A stretch of 64,000 nt of DNA, from NCBI RefSeq assembly GCF_030506305.1, contig NZ_CP119421.1, positions 1,480,354 through 1,544,353 of the forward strand. Reading direction: 5' to 3'. The translations under genes were made by a program, and so were the position numbers. Below, piece after piece: positions 28,485-39,823 of this stretch (positions are counted from its first letter, which is position 1; every line of letters starts with the position of its first letter). The stretch is from Porifericola rhodea. GTDB lineage: Bacteria; Bacteroidota; Bacteroidia; Cytophagales; Cyclobacteriaceae. The notes below the pieces were generated by a model. The model ran no database searches and was not told where the DNA came from. It saw only the letters and a program-made list of their open reading frames with translations.

Positions 28485-29942
28485 TTATGCTATAATATCA
28501 TTTACAACTTTGCCATGTACATCTGTGAGACGGTACCTTCTGCCCTGATGCTTAAAGGTAAGCTTCTCATGATCCACCCCCATAAGGTGGAGCAGCGTAG
28601 CCTGAAAGTCATGTACGTGTACCGGATCTTTAACAATATTGTAGGAGAACTCGTCGGTTTCTCCGTAAGTCATTCCTTTTTTGACACCTCCGCCAGCCAT
28701 CCAGATGGTAAAGCAGCGTGGATGGTGGTCTCTGCCATAATTGGTAGGTGTAAGCGTACCCTGAGAGTAATTTGTTCTACCAAACTCTCCTCCCCATACC
28801 ACAAGTGTATCTTCCAGCAGGCCTCTCTGCTTCAGGTCTTTGATGAGTGCCGCAGATGCCTGATCCGTATCCTGTGCCTGTGAGCTGATCTGGTGAGGCA
28901 GGTTATCGTGCTGATCCCAGCCCAGGTGATAGAGCTGAATAAATTTAACATCACGTTCTGCCAGTCGTCGTGCCAGCAGGCAGTTGGCCGCATAGGTTCC
29001 TGGCTTGCGAGCGCTCTCTCCATACATCTTGAAAACATCGTCAGGCTCATCGGAGAGATCTAGCGCATCGGGTACAGAGGTTTGCATACGGTAGGCCATT
29101 TCATACTGAGCTATGCGCGATTCTATTTCAGGATCACCGAAGTCCTGCAAACGCATCTCATTAAGTTCTGCCAGGTAGTCTAGTACCTTACGGCGGGTAC
29201 CTGCGTTAATACCATCTGGATTGTTGAGGTACAGCACCGGATCGCTCCCCGACCTGAACTGAACCCCCTGATGCAATGAGGCCAGAAAGCCATTGCCCCA
29301 AAGGCGAGAGTAAATAGGCTGCGGGCGAATAGCTCCACGAGAGAGCAGTACAATAAAGGTAGGCAGGTTCTGGTTATCGCTACCCAGTCCATAGCTCATC
29401 CAGGAGCCAATACTGGGGCGGCCAGGCTGTTGCGAACCAGTCTGGAAGAAGGTGATTGCCGGGTCATGGTTAATCGCTTCGGTATGCATAGACTTTATGA
29501 AGCACAACTCATCTGCTATCTCGGCTGTATGAGGCATAAGCTCACTCACCCAGGCCCCGCTTTGCCCTCTTTGTTTAAACTCAAAGAGTGAAGATGCTAA
29601 CGGGAAAGAGCTTTGTCCGGCGGTCATACCTGTAAGACGCTGCCCCTGTCGTACTGAGTCGGGTAGTTCTTGTCCATGCATCTTTCTGAGCATGGGTTTG
29701 TAGTCAAAGAGATCCATCTGAGAAGGCCCTCCACTCTGGAAAAGGTAGATTACTCGCTTAGCTTTAGGCGCAATATGCAGTTTATCTAGTATACCTTGCA
29801 AAGGGTTAGCAGCAGGGCCTTGCGAAGCAGAGCCAGAGCAACCCAGCAGACTACCTAAGGCAGCACCTCCTATGCCCATACTGAGGCGGGACAGGAAGTG
29901 GCGGCGATTCATTTGATGGAAGTGTTCGCTTAGTATATCCAT
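28485..29942 (-). CDS. DUF1501 exported protein (alkaline phosphatase/sulfatase-like fold), copy B
   Basis: The 485-residue protein has an N-terminal Tat motif ([24 protein letters not shown]). The body has the DUF1501 signature set: [69 protein letters not shown] and [20 protein letters not shown]1501 belongs to the alkaline phosphatase-like clan; the Asp/His-rich C-terminal blocks would hold the metals. In planctomycetes and some Bacteroidota, it is paired with DUF1549/DUF1553 cytochrome proteins, as here (11 bases after copy B of that gene). It closely resembles the protein at 33206-34660, so the pair was duplicated. Enzymatic activity is not established. Confidence 0.88.
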   Translation of the reverse strand: MDILSEHFHQMNRRHFLSRLSMGIGGAALGSLLGCSGSASQGPAANPLQGILDKLHIAPKAKRVIYLFQSGGPSQMDLFDYKPMLRKMHGQELPDSVRQGQRLTGMTAGQSSFPLASSLFEFKQRGQSGAWVSELMPHTAEIADELCFIKSMHTEAINHDPAITFFQTGSQQPGRPSIGSWMSYGLGSDNQNLPTFIVLLSRGAIRPQPIYSRLWGNGFLASLHQGVQFRSGSDPVLYLNNPDGINAGTRRKVLDYLAELNEMRLQDFGDPEIESRIAQYEMAYRMQTSVPDALDLSDEPDDVFKMYGESARKPGTYAANCLLARRLAERDVKFIQLYHLGWDQHDNLPHQISSQAQDTDQASAALIKDLKQRGLLEDTLVVWGGEFGRTNYSQGTLTPTNYGRDHHPRCFTIWMAGGGVKKGMTYGETDEFSYNIVKDPVHVHDFQATLLHLMGVDHEKLTFKHQGRRYRLTDVHGKVVNDIIA

Positions 29943-29953
29943 GAGTTGTTTTT

Positions 29954-32900
29954 TTAGCTTCTAAACTTGGCTTCGTCCAGGTTAAACAATGTATTTGCAA
30001 CTACCGAGAAGGCAGCAAGCTGTACCTTATCCAAATCGGCATGATATGCCGAGTTTCCCACTTTAAGCAAACTCTCGGCTTCATCTCCGGCTTCCTGGTA
30101 ATAGCTTAGTTTCTCTTCATATAACCTTTTCAGTAAAGCCATTTCTTTCTCCTGAGGCTCACGAGAAGTTACTGCTTTAAAGCCATAGCTCAGTTGTTCT
30201 TCTAGGGAGGCTCCACCATGCAACAGCATACGCTCCGCCAGTTTACGGGCTGCTTCCACAAACTGAGGGTCGTTAAGTAATGCCAGTGACTGCAAAGGGG
30301 TACTGGTACTTTGCCTCTTGGCAGCGCAGAGGGTTCGCTCCGGAGCATCAAACATCACCATGGTAGGTGGGGGTATAGTACGCTTCCAATAGGTGTAAAT
30401 GCTTCTCCGATATAAGCCTTCATCCTGGCTCGCGCGATACTTATTTTCCCCTATCTGGTTAGCCATAGCTTTCCAGATGCCCGCCGGCTGATAAGGCTTT
30501 ACCCATTTTCCTCCAACGCTATCATACAGTAGGCCACTTACTGCTAGGGCATTGTCTCTAAACATTTCTGCTGTTAGACGCACATTAGGACCTCTCGCCA
30601 ACAAAAGGTTTTCAGGGTCACGTTTCTGCTTTTTAGAGTTAAGCTGTGCCGACTGCTGATAGGTCGCCGACATTACAATTAGCTTTTGCAGTGCTTTTAC
30701 GTTCCAGCCCGACTCTCTAAATTCTACTGAGAGCCAGTCCAGCAACTCAGGGTGAGTAGGCAGGTCTCCCTGATTGCCAAAATCTTCGGAAGTTTTTACG
30801 ATGCCTTTACCAAAATACATTTGCCAGAAGCGGTTAACAGCCACCCGTGTAGTAAGCGGATGCTCAGGAGCTAGTAGCCATTTCGCCAGGCCAAGGCGGT
30901 TAGCAGGATAAGCTGTTGTATCGAAGCTGAGGACAGCTTCAGGTGTGGCTCTTCTTACCTCTTCGGTGGGGGCATCGTAGGCCCCTCTCGCTAATAGGTA
31001 GGTGGGCTTGGGCTCTTCGTTCTCCTGCATAACCATTACTTGCGGAATACTTACATCCAGCCGACGTAAGCTATCTAAACGGTGACTCATTCGCTGGTAT
31101 GCTTCATTTTCCGTTTGCAAATAATGCGCATAGAGGCTGCCCCTGTCTTGAGCTACTTCTACTTCGGCAAGTTTCTGTACTTCCAGCGGTGTCAGGGTAC
31201 GATGATAAACTCTTAGCTCGTCAATTTTTCCTCCTGTAAAGCCATAGGTATCAGTAGAGCGGTTACGATGGTTCCAGTGGCCTACCAGAAAATCATTACC
31301 ATTAAGGATGGAGCGCCTGCCCAGATTATCTTTCTTGATATCTACTGCCTGAAGCTGCCCATTGATATACAGCTTTACGCCTTCTGCTCTAGATGAACCA
31401 TCATAAGTGGCAAATACATGAGTCCATTTAGCAGCGGGCACTTTTGCCTTTGTCTGCACTTCCAGGTACGCCTGGTTTTCTCTATGAATCAACCTTAAGC
31501 TGAGGCGATTATCTTTAGTTAGAGTGAGGTCATAACCCTGACGGCTAATCTCTCCATTACGACGACTAAATAGCCCGGCACGTTTTTCATGAGCATTGCT
31601 ATGGTTGATCCAGGCCCCCAGCGAGAAGTGGTGATGGTAGTCAAAGTCAGCAATATCGCCTAACGTCAGGAAGTCAGGACCATGAAATTGTAAAGCTTTA
31701 CCATACTTACCCTCTACATGCTCTGGTTTTACTATATTCTCTGCCAGTCCAATATTAACTCTTCCTGGCAGCTCGCTGTAGTCTCCTCTAAACTGCCCTA
31801 CTTCAGTAACATCCAGCTTAAAGTATGCGCTTTGGCCTGATTCTGTATCTATTGCTGCTTGCTGCTGCTGGCTAAGCCATTGCTCAAATTTTGCGTCAGG
31901 CTTTTGCTCAAGCTGCTGTAGTTCACCCTCCAGCCGCGCAATGGTTTTATCTACAAATTGTTTTTTGGCTTCCAGTTCTGCGCTCTCCACTCTGATAGCA
32001 GGGTGCGGAGCTTCATTCAAATAATCGATTCTGCCTCGCTCAGGGATGTTATTAAAGAAAGCATAGAGTTGAAAGTATTCCTTCTGAGAGATAGGATCGT
32101 ACTTATGATCGTGGCAGCGGGCGCACTCTACGGTAAGCCCTAAAAAGGTGGTAGAGAATGTATTGGTACGATCGGCTGCATATTCGGTAAGGTACTCTTC
32201 TTCTATTACGCCTCCTTCCTGGGTAATGGCATGATTACGATTAAAGCCAGTTGCCAGCTTTTGCTCGTAGCTGGCATTGGGTAATAAATCGCCAGCCAGC
32301 TGCCAGCTTACAAACTTGTCATAAGGAAGGTTTTCGTTAAAAGCTTTGATAACCCAGTCGCGCCAGGGCCACATGGTGCGGGGGCGGTCATCCTGATAGC
32401 CGTGCGAGTCCGCATAGCGCGAAAGGTCCAGCCAAGTGGTAGCCATATGCTCTCCATAATTCTTAGAGGCTAAGAGCCTATCCACCAGCTTTTCGTAAGC
32501 CTCGGGCGAGTCATCTTTTACAAACTTATCAATTTCTTCTACCGTTGGCGGTAAGCCGGTAAGGTCAAAAGTAACACGGCGAATAAGCTTTTCTTTTTTT
32601 GCCTGAGGTGCGGGTTCTAGCTTTTCGTTCTCCAGTTTGGCTAATACAAAACGATCTATAGGGTTATTAACCCAGTCTTCATTTTCTACTTCGGGTAAGG
32701 CTGACTTTTTGGGAGGGATAAAGGCCCAGTGGTCTTTCCATTCTGCTCCCTGTTTAATCCATTTTTTTATGACATCAATCTCGTAGTCAGTCAGTTTAAG
32801 ATTTGCTTTTGGCGGGGGCATTACCAAGTCCGGGTCTGTAGAAATCATACGAAGAAAAGCCTGGCTCTCCTCCGGCTTGCCTGGCACAAAAGCATGGCCT

Positions 32901-33160
32901 TCACTTTCTTTAAGGGCACTTAGCGCTCCTTCTTCGGTATCCAGACGTAGGCCTGCTTCTCTGTTACCATTATCCGGACCATGGCAGGCAAAGCAGCGAT
33001 CGGATAGAATAGGCTTGACGTGCAGGTTAAAATCTACTTTTTGTGGCACTTTCTTCGCTATAGCCTCGGGGCCTTCCTGCTGCTGGCAGCCCCAGGAAAA
33101 CAAGCCTAGGGGCATAAGCAAAAGCCAATACTTAAGACGGGTGTTGATAATTTTAATCAT
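29954..33160 (-). CDS. PSCyt1/DUF1549/LamG/DUF1553 cytochrome-like lipoprotein, copy B
   Basis: The 1,068-residue protein starts with a lipoprotein signal peptide (GLFSWGC, Cys25). Residues 56-60 are CFACH within [12 protein letters not shown], a c-type heme site of the planctomycete cytochrome C domain. A second CxxCH is in [17 protein letters not shown]1549 covers about 155-360. A LamG-like jelly-roll domain lies at about 470-660 ([27 protein letters not shown]). DUF1553 occupies the C-terminal third ([21 protein letters not shown]). The heme, sugar-binding-like and unknown domains suggest surface electron transfer coupled to a carbohydrate substrate, but this is inference. Same gene order and length as copy A. 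Confidence 0.9.
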   Translation of the reverse strand: MIKIINTRLKYWLLLMPLGLFSWGCQQQEGPEAIAKKVPQKVDFNLHVKPILSDRCFACHGPDNGNREAGLRLDTEEGALSALKESEGHAFVPGKPEESQAFLRMISTDPDLVMPPPKANLKLTDYEIDVIKKWIKQGAEWKDHWAFIPPKKSALPEVENEDWVNNPIDRFVLAKLENEKLEPAPQAKKEKLIRRVTFDLTGLPPTVEEIDKFVKDDSPEAYEKLVDRLLASKNYGEHMATTWLDLSRYADSHGYQDDRPRTMWPWRDWVIKAFNENLPYDKFVSWQLAGDLLPNASYEQKLATGFNRNHAITQEGGVIEEEYLTEYAADRTNTFSTTFLGLTVECARCHDHKYDPISQKEYFQLYAFFNNIPERGRIDYLNEAPHPAIRVESAELEAKKQFVDKTIARLEGELQQLEQKPDAKFEQWLSQQQQAAIDTESGQSAYFKLDVTEVGQFRGDYSELPGRVNIGLAENIVKPEHVEGKYGKALQFHGPDFLTLGDIADFDYHHHFSLGAWINHSNAHEKRAGLFSRRNGEISRQGYDLTLTKDNRLSLRLIHRENQAYLEVQTKAKVPAAKWTHVFATYDGSSRAEGVKLYINGQLQAVDIKKDNLGRRSILNGNDFLVGHWNHRNRSTDTYGFTGGKIDELRVYHRTLTPLEVQKLAEVEVAQDRGSLYAHYLQTENEAYQRMSHRLDSLRRLDVSIPQVMVMQENEEPKPTYLLARGAYDAPTEEVRRATPEAVLSFDTTAYPANRLGLAKWLLAPEHPLTTRVAVNRFWQMYFGKGIVKTSEDFGNQGDLPTHPELLDWLSVEFRESGWNVKALQKLIVMSATYQQSAQLNSKKQKRDPENLLLARGPNVRLTAEMFRDNALAVSGLLYDSVGGKWVKPYQPAGIWKAMANQIGENKYRASQDEGLYRRSIYTYWKRTIPPPTMVMFDAPERTLCAAKRQSTSTPLQSLALLNDPQFVEAARKLAERMLLHGGASLEEQLSYGFKAVTSREPQEKEMALLKRLYEEKLSYYQEAGDEAESLLKVGNSAYHADLDKVQLAAFSVVANTLFNLDEAKFRS

Positions 33161-33205
33161 GAAGTAGAGGTTGTTGTCTTACAAACTCGGTTTAGCCAGG
33201 CAGCG

Positions 33206-34660
33206 CTAGCTAAGCAAATCTTTGACCACATGCCCATGTACATCGGTAAGCCTAAAGCGGCGCCCCTGATGCTTAAAGGTAAGGCGTTCGTGGTCTACAC
33301 CTAGTAAATGTAACAAGGTTGCCTGAAAATCGTGAACATGAACCGGATTTTCTGTCACATTGTAGCCAAACTCATCCGTTTCTCCATAAGAGAAGCCTTT
33401 TTTAACGCCGGCTCCTGCCATCCAGATGGTAAAGCAACGAGGATGATGATCTCTGCCATAATTGGTTTTAGTAAGCTTTCCCTGCGAATAGTTGGTGCGA
33501 CCAAACTCTCCTCCCCACACCACCAGGGTATCTTCCAGCAGACCTCTTTGCTTCAGGTCCATGACCAAAGCCGCCGAGGCCTGATCGGTAGCCTGGCACT
33601 GCCCTTTAATATCATTGGGCAGATTACCGTGCTGATCCCAGCCCATATGGTAAAGTTGTACAAACTTTACATCACGTTCTATCAGCCTACGTGCCAGCAG
33701 GCAGTTAGCCGCGAAAGTTCCTGGCTTACGGGCATCGGCTCCGTACATGTCATAAATATAATCCGGCTCTTTGGAGACATCCATAACTTCGGGCACGGAA
33801 GTCTGCATACGATAGGCCATCTCGTACTGAGCAATCTTGGTATTAATTTCTGGGTCCTGAATACGGCTAAACTGCTGCTGATATATCTTTTGCAGATAGT
33901 CTAAAGCCCTACGACGGTCGGTACCGCTTACGCCGGGCGGATTGTTTAGATAAAGCACAGGGTCTTTGCCTGAGCGGAACTGTACGCCCTGATGTAAAGA
34001 AGGCAGAAAGCCACTACCCCAAAGACGCGAATATAGTGGCTGCCCCCCATCTCTGTTTCTGGAGAGCATTACGATAAAGCCAGGCAGATTTTCGTTTTCG
34101 CTACCCAGCCCGTAGCTCATCCAGGCCCCAATGCTGGGGCGGCCGGGCTGCTGGGAGCCGGTCTGAAAGAAGGTTACGGCAGGGTCGTGGTTAATGGCAT
34201 CGGTATGCATAGACTTAACTACACACAGCTCATCTACCACTTTGGCAGTATGCGGAAGCAACTCACTTACCCACATGCCACTTTTGCCATAGCGCTGAAA
34301 GTCAAACTGAGCCCCTGCCAGAGGTAAAGACTGCTGGTTGGCTGTCATACCTGTAAGGCGCTGGCCCTGTCTTACCGATTCTGGCAGATCTTCGCCATTC
34401 ATCTCTCTCAGCTTAGGTTTGTAATCAAACATATCCAGCTGAGAAGGCCCGCCGCTCATAAACAGGTAGATAACTCGCTTAGCTTTAGGAGCATGATGTA
34501 GTTTGTCTAATACTCCGCCACTACCTGGCGCTGCCATGGACGATAAGGGGTTTACCAATGAAGACAGCGCTGCCGCTCCTAAACCCAGGCTGGTTTTAGA
34601 AAGAAAGTGGCGGCGGTTCATCTGGTATGCTAAAGACTTCTCTATGTTATTTTCTTCCAT
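33206..34660 (-). CDS. DUF1501 exported protein, copy A
   Basis: The 484-residue protein has a Tat-like [18 protein letters not shown] start. It carries the same blocks as copy B ([74 protein letters not shown]). Most of the two sequences align without gaps, so they are paralogs from a local duplication. It is 45 bases upstream of the copy B cytochrome gene and 87 bases downstream of copy A, consistent with one long operon. See copy B for family notes. Confidence 0.88.
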   Translation of the reverse strand: MEENNIEKSLAYQMNRRHFLSKTSLGLGAAALSSLVNPLSSMAAPGSGGVLDKLHHAPKAKRVIYLFMSGGPSQLDMFDYKPKLREMNGEDLPESVRQGQRLTGMTANQQSLPLAGAQFDFQRYGKSGMWVSELLPHTAKVVDELCVVKSMHTDAINHDPAVTFFQTGSQQPGRPSIGAWMSYGLGSENENLPGFIVMLSRNRDGGQPLYSRLWGSGFLPSLHQGVQFRSGKDPVLYLNNPPGVSGTDRRRALDYLQKIYQQQFSRIQDPEINTKIAQYEMAYRMQTSVPEVMDVSKEPDYIYDMYGADARKPGTFAANCLLARRLIERDVKFVQLYHMGWDQHGNLPNDIKGQCQATDQASAALVMDLKQRGLLEDTLVVWGGEFGRTNYSQGKLTKTNYGRDHHPRCFTIWMAGAGVKKGFSYGETDEFGYNVTENPVHVHDFQATLLHLLGVDHERLTFKHQGRRFRLTDVHGHVVKDLLS

Positions 34661-34747
34661 TTCGTTTAGCGTTGAAATACAATTGAAATGATGGCCTCTG
34701 TATGCTTGCTTGTATAAACAAGCTGTAGAAGCGGTAAATAAGTAGCT

Positions 34748-37700
34748 TTATCGTAGTGTGTAGAATTCATCGTGATTCATCATTACGTTAGACACTACAG
34801 CCAAAGCTGCCGTTTTGGACAAGTCAAGCTGTGGATCTCGTGGCTTATCTCCTACACTAAGCAGTGCTTTCGCATTTTCTGGCTCTGCACTGTACTTTTT
34901 CAGCTCTTCCTGATACATATGGGTAAATACTTCCAGCTCTTCAGCCAATACTGCTCTGCCGGTCAGTAGTTTAAAGCCATAACTCAACTGCTCTTCCAGT
35001 TTGTTACCACCTTCTTTCTGTATTCGCTCGGCCAGTATGCGCGATGCTTCTACATACTGTGGGTCGTTGAGTAAAATCAGTGCCTGTAAGGGGGTGCTGG
35101 TTACCTGCCTTTCTACTGTGCAAACATTTCGTGCATCTGCATCAAAGGTGAGCATGGATGGGGGCGGTATAGTACGCCTCCAATAGGTATAAAGGCTACG
35201 GCGGTACAAATCGTCTCCCTTGCCCGCTTTATACTCGCGCTCCCCTACGACCGAGGCTTTTTCTTTCCACAGGCCGGCGGGCTGATAAGGTTTTACACTT
35301 GGCCCTCCTATTTTTTTGGCTAAAAGCCCGCTGGCTGCCAACGCATTGTTACGGATCATTTCAGCGGGTAGTCGGTGGCTTGCCCCACGAGCCAGCAGCA
35401 TATTCTGAGGGTCTTTCTTCAACAAGTCTTCACTTGCCTGAGACGACTGTCTGTAGGTCGCCGACATTACAATCAGCTTTTGCATAGCTTTTACATCCCA
35501 GCCCGACTCTACAAAATGTACGGCTAACCAGTCCAGCAAGGCGGGGTGGGAAGGGAGACTTCCCTGGCTTCCGAAGTCGTCAGGTGTTCCTACAATCCCC
35601 TCTCCAAAAAACTGCTGCCACAAACGATTGACAGCTACCCTTGCAGTGAGCGGATTGTCTGGGTGCGTAAGCCATTGCGCTAGCCCCAGGCGGTTAGCCT
35701 CAAGGTTATCAGGAAAGCCAAATACAGTCTCAGGTGTACCGGGAGATACCTCCTGCCCGTGGGCATCATAGCTACCTCGCTCCAGCAGATAAGTAGTGCG
35801 CGTCTCTTCTCTATCACCCATCACCATCATTTCAGGTACTGCGCTTATGGTATCGTTCTGAGCACGGCGTAGCCTCTGTAGGGCACGTAAATTTTCCTGA
35901 TAAGCTTTGCTTTGGGTGCTTAGGTAGTATTGAAACAAACCTTTGTTTTCAGCCATATTTTCAGTAGACTGAGACAGTAGTTTTTCCAGTTTAGCTGTCT
36001 GGTGGGCCAGCAGTAACACTTCGGGTGAGCTTAGCTCACGATCAAAGACCATAATTTCATCTAGCGCCCCATTGCCAAAGCCCTTCTCATTATCTCTGGT
36101 ACCTAGCCTCAGATAACGATTAGAGCCAAACTGCGAAATAATAGGCAGGCTGCTCTGATATAGGTTATCTCTTTTTACTTCTACATCTACTGCTTCCCCA
36201 TCCAGGTATATACTGATACCAGAGGCGCTACTGGAACCATCATAGCTAATAGCCACTTGCTGCCATTCGTCAAATCTGACTGGCTTTTGGCTTATCAGCT
36301 GAATTGCATTGTACGGAAACTCATGCGACAGACGAAACTCCAGTTTGTCGCCACTAATGAGCACTTCATAACCCCTGTACCCTCCATAGTAACCGCTGGA
36401 GTATGAAAGTACTCCAGCATAATCTTTTACTTTTGGAGTTTTCATCCAGAAACTTATGGTAAAAGGGTCAGAGCGTTCAAATTCCTGAAGGTCCAGTCCC
36501 GCGCCATCAATTCCATTAAAAAGGCTTGCCTTACCTACTACCCCTTCCGTTTCGTCTATGTGCTCCAGTTTGGTATGACCTCTCTTACCCATTGGGTAAT
36601 GCGCAATAAGTCCTTTTGGCTTTTGAGTTTTGAGTAAAGCTGTCTGATTATTTTGCTGTAACCACTTGGTAAATGATGTCTTCTCACCGGCTTTAACATC
36701 TGCCAGCTTCTGCTCCTGCTCCAGTATTTTAGATTTCAGGAATGCTAATTGTGCCTCGGTTTCTTCATTGGTAAGCAACAGAGCAGGGCCCGGAGCTTCT
36801 CCTCCATCGCGAGGTGGGCGACCTACCTCATCCGTATTATTAAAAAAGGCAAACATTTTATAGTAGCTTTCCTGAGAGATGGGATCGTACTTATGATCAT
36901 GGCAACGAGCACACTCCATGGTAAGCCCAATAAAAGCTTTTCCTAAAGTGTTGGTACGGTCGGCTACATATTCTACCCTGTATTCTTCTTCTATAATTCC
37001 TCCTTCTACATTTTGTACATGATTACGGTTGAAGCCCGTAGCCATAATTTGCTCCTGGGTAGCATTTGGTAAAAGGTCTCCGGCAATTTGCCAGCTTACA
37101 AACTTATCGTAAGGCAGATTGCGGTTAAAAGCACTAATCACCCAGTCACGCCAGGGCCACATATAGCGAAACTGATCGTCCTGATAGCCGTGTGTATCGG
37201 CATAACGGGAAATTTCCATCCACTGTGAAGCCATTCGCTCTCCGTAGTGAGGAGAAGCCAGTAAGCGGTCCACCAGCTTCTCATAAGCATTTTCAGAGGT
37301 GTCGTTTAAAAAATAATCTATCTCTTCAGGGCTGGGAGGAAGGCCGGTAAGATCAAAGCTTAGTCGGCGGATAAGTGTTTCTTTAGAAGCTTCAGGGCTT
37401 AAGTTCAGGCTTTCACGCGCCAGGCGTCTCATCACAAAGTGGTCTATTTCATTGTTAGCCTGGTCTGCCTCAGCAACCTCCGGTACCTCCTGTTTGTCAG
37501 GCTTAATAAAAGACCAGTGTTTTTTGTAGGCAGCCCCTTCTTCTATCCAGCGTGTGAGTATAGCGATTTCATACTCACTTAGTTGTAAGTTTGACTCCGG
37601 TGGCGGCATTTTAAGCTCGGGATCGTCGCTAACCATTCGGATGTAGACCTCACTATCTTCTGCATACCCCGGTACTATCGCATGCCGATCTTTATTTTCT

Positions 37701-37936
37701 TTCAGGGCAGCATATGCCCCCTCTTCCGTATCCAGGCGCAGACCTGCCTCCTGCGTATTTTTATCAGGGCCATGGCAGGCATAGCAGCGATCAGAAAGGA
37801 TGGGCTTTACATGAAAGTTGAAGTCAATCTGCTGGGGTAGCTGTGCTTCTACTTCCGGAGAAAACTTTACCTGCTCCGGGCCGCAGGCAAAAAGACAGAG
37901 TAACAAAAAGGTATAGACTATGCCTAGGTTTTTCAT
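34748..37936 (-). CDS. PSCyt1/DUF1549/LamG/DUF1553 cytochrome-like lipoprotein, copy A
   Basis: I take the ATG at 37936 (MKNLGIVYTFLLLCLFAC), which puts the lipid-attachment Cys at residue 18; 1,062 residues. Heme motif CYACH is at residues 51-55 and a second CARCH occurs in [15 protein letters not shown]. Order of domains is the same as in copy B: DUF1549, LamG-like (FTISFWMKTPKVKDY, DGSSSASGISIYLDGEAV), DUF1553 (PLTARVAVNRLWQQFFGEGIV). The heme and family blocks are conserved between copies but the LamG region is clearly divergent, as expected if the two recognise different ligands. It is the first gene of the minus-strand cluster. Confidence 0.9.
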   Translation of the reverse strand: MKNLGIVYTFLLLCLFACGPEQVKFSPEVEAQLPQQIDFNFHVKPILSDRCYACHGPDKNTQEAGLRLDTEEGAYAALKENKDRHAIVPGYAEDSEVYIRMVSDDPELKMPPPESNLQLSEYEIAILTRWIEEGAAYKKHWSFIKPDKQEVPEVAEADQANNEIDHFVMRRLARESLNLSPEASKETLIRRLSFDLTGLPPSPEEIDYFLNDTSENAYEKLVDRLLASPHYGERMASQWMEISRYADTHGYQDDQFRYMWPWRDWVISAFNRNLPYDKFVSWQIAGDLLPNATQEQIMATGFNRNHVQNVEGGIIEEEYRVEYVADRTNTLGKAFIGLTMECARCHDHKYDPISQESYYKMFAFFNNTDEVGRPPRDGGEAPGPALLLTNEETEAQLAFLKSKILEQEQKLADVKAGEKTSFTKWLQQNNQTALLKTQKPKGLIAHYPMGKRGHTKLEHIDETEGVVGKASLFNGIDGAGLDLQEFERSDPFTISFWMKTPKVKDYAGVLSYSSGYYGGYRGYEVLISGDKLEFRLSHEFPYNAIQLISQKPVRFDEWQQVAISYDGSSSASGISIYLDGEAVDVEVKRDNLYQSSLPIISQFGSNRYLRLGTRDNEKGFGNGALDEIMVFDRELSSPEVLLLAHQTAKLEKLLSQSTENMAENKGLFQYYLSTQSKAYQENLRALQRLRRAQNDTISAVPEMMVMGDREETRTTYLLERGSYDAHGQEVSPGTPETVFGFPDNLEANRLGLAQWLTHPDNPLTARVAVNRLWQQFFGEGIVGTPDDFGSQGSLPSHPALLDWLAVHFVESGWDVKAMQKLIVMSATYRQSSQASEDLLKKDPQNMLLARGASHRLPAEMIRNNALAASGLLAKKIGGPSVKPYQPAGLWKEKASVVGEREYKAGKGDDLYRRSLYTYWRRTIPPPSMLTFDADARNVCTVERQVTSTPLQALILLNDPQYVEASRILAERIQKEGGNKLEEQLSYGFKLLTGRAVLAEELEVFTHMYQEELKKYSAEPENAKALLSVGDKPRDPQLDLSKTAALAVVSNVMMNHDEFYTLR

Positions 37937-38125
37937 AAGACAGGTTCTTAGCAATATTGAGTGTATAAGTTAAAAAACTATATACTATTTTGCATGAGCG
38001 GCACCTATATTAGGCAAAAGCTATAATCATTTCGTTAAAATCGTATCACTACATCATTAAACCTACTTACCCATTTAGCTTGCCTGAGCACTTGCTGAAA
38101 TATTCTTTCTCTTAAGACTAACTGT

Positions 38126-38806
38126 ATGTTAAAAGCTTACCTAGAGTTTCTGGCATCCCTCAAACTTGATAATCGTTTGCGTAGCATTCGCTGCCTGGAA
38201 GAAGACCTGAGAGGAGAGCTTAACCCGGCTTGCCTGCTGGATGAGCTTTTCTTTGAGAAAAAACAGTGGGTAGATTTTGAGACATTCTACGATATGTATC
38301 TGGAGGCTAAGCTAGAGCAACTTCAAGTCCGCTTTCAGGATAAAAAACAGCAAGATCTACTAAAAGGCTTAAAGGCGAGGCTATATCGTACGCAGTGCGG
38401 TATATTAACGGAGTATCAGGCTTTTCTGGCTGCCAGGCTGGTTTTTGGTGAGCAGTATGTTCACCGAAGTATTGCCCAGGACAAAAGAGGGGTTGACTTT
38501 AGCATTTGGCATCAGCAAAAAACTTATCACGTGCACATTTTTGTAGATAGCAGCAGGGCATGGTACTACCGCCAGTACAAAAGTGAATTTAAAAACGTAG
38601 AACAGTCGGCAGGAATCCACATCAACTTTCCTTATGCCCTTGCTCCCGGCAAGCTCAACTCACTATACTACCTGCCCAATGGCTTTGGTGTATATACACC
38701 CGCCTACCTCCATTATTTACATACAGAGCTTTATTCAGGGAAATTATTGAAGAATCAGGTCTGCGGAGTAAAAGAGGATGGTTTCATATACCGGAGTATT
38801 TCTTAA
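38126..38806 (+). CDS. Probable TaqI-family restriction endonuclease (candidate)
   Basis: The 226-residue protein lies 27 bases before a DNA methyltransferase gene. From memory, it resembles the TaqI endonuclease family: an N-terminal EFLASL and EEDLRGELNP block, then GLKARLYRTQCGILTEYQ, then DKRGVDFSIW (Asp of the PD-(D/E)xK core) and INFPYALAPGK. This is recollection, not a search. The usual xxK after the GVD strand is not obvious (HVHIFVD), so the enzyme may be divergent or inactive. If the assignment is right, the expected target is TCGA or a relative. No signal peptide. Alternative: an unrelated protein that merely neighbours the methylase. Confidence 0.5.
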   Translation: MLKAYLEFLASLKLDNRLRSIRCLEEDLRGELNPACLLDELFFEKKQWVDFETFYDMYLEAKLEQLQVRFQDKKQQDLLKGLKARLYRTQCGILTEYQAFLAARLVFGEQYVHRSIAQDKRGVDFSIWHQQKTYHVHIFVDSSRAWYYRQYKSEFKNVEQSAGIHINFPYALAPGKLNSLYYLPNGFGVYTPAYLHYLHTELYSGKLLKNQVCGVKEDGFIYRSIS

Positions 38807-38833
38807 CTTGTCGCCTGAAATTGCGAAAGCAGC

Positions 38834-39823
38834 ATGAGTGAGCCTTATACCTTATACCTGGACAACTGCTACGGCCTTAGCCAGGTGGCCGATGAAAGTG
38901 TAGATGCGCTGGTTACTGACCCTCCTTACGGCATTGGTTTTCAGACCCATGCCTGGGATCGTAACTTACCTGACCCACAAATCTGGAACGACTGTCTGCG
39001 GGTGCTGAAACCCGGAGCTTTTGGGCTTATCTTTTCTTCTGTGCGTTTGATGCACAGGCTGATGGTAGCAGTAGAAGATCGGGGTTTTCTAATAAAAGAT
39101 GTGTTGTTCTGGGCTTTTCTTAATGGTATGCCTAAAAGTAGAAATGTTGGATTGTCTATTGATCGTAGCCTGGGGGTAGAGAGTGAAGTGGATGGCTATT
39201 ATCAATATGTGCAGGGGTATAAAAAAGGCGGTGCCGACAGTTACACCATTAGCGAGAAAAAGGCAAGGTGCAAGCCTGCTTCTGAAGAAGGTAAGCGATA
39301 TAATGGTGCAGGTTTGGGTGTAAAACCCGCATATGAGCCTATCATCCTTATCCAAAAGCCTCTGGATACAAACTGCAATGTGGCTGAGAATATTATTAAG
39401 CATGGTACAGGAGCCCTCAACCTGGAAGAGACAAGGCTGCCTTTTGAAAAAGGAGAAGCTGGTAAGATAGGCCATAACCCTCACCCCAAAGGGAGAGTGC
39501 CCGCTAATATTATCCGTACAGAAGCCTGGGATGATGGCTATGATAAGTTTTTTCTGGTACCTAAAGTTAGACAGCACGCAGAGGACTTTAACAAACACCC
39601 TACCCTTAAGCCCGTACAACTCATGCAACATTTGGTAAAACTGGTAAGCTTTGAAGGGCAGCTCGTGCTAGATCCTTTTATGGGTAGTGGTAGTACCGGA
39701 ATTGCCTGCCAGCAACTAGAGCGCAGATTCTTAGGCTACGAGTCTAATGAAGAATATTATAGAGTAGCTCAGAAAAGACTGGATATGGCTGAACCATTAT
39801 CTCCTAACGAAAAGAAAGCCTAA
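38834..39823 (+). CDS. Site-specific DNA methyltransferase (DPPY type, beta-class order)
   Basis: The 329-residue protein has motif IV DPPYGIGF near residue 35. The AdoMet motif I, LDPFMGSGSTGIA, is near residue 280, preceded by HPTLKPVQLMQHLV (motif X-like). Motif IV before motif I is the beta-class order of N6-adenine or N4-cytosine methylases; DPPY favours adenine. The target-recognition region lies between (about 90-240). It probably protects against the endonuclease encoded just upstream. If that is TaqI-like, the pairing is not with an M.TaqI-type gamma methylase. Confidence 0.88.
   Translation: MSEPYTLYLDNCYGLSQVADESVDALVTDPPYGIGFQTHAWDRNLPDPQIWNDCLRVLKPGAFGLIFSSVRLMHRLMVAVEDRGFLIKDVLFWAFLNGMPKSRNVGLSIDRSLGVESEVDGYYQYVQGYKKGGADSYTISEKKARCKPASEEGKRYNGAGLGVKPAYEPIILIQKPLDTNCNVAENIIKHGTGALNLEETRLPFEKGEAGKIGHNPHPKGRVPANIIRTEAWDDGYDKFFLVPKVRQHAEDFNKHPTLKPVQLMQHLVKLVSFEGQLVLDPFMGSGSTGIACQQLERRFLGYESNEEYYRVAQKRLDMAEPLSPNEKKA

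Noticed and set aside
33332-33904. 190-codon plus-strand ORF
   Set aside because: Lies wholly antisense to the DUF1501 copy A gene, whose sequence is strongly conserved; a shadow of codon bias.
39089-39631. 180-codon minus-strand ORF
   Set aside because: Antisense to the methyltransferase, which has all its motifs in frame.
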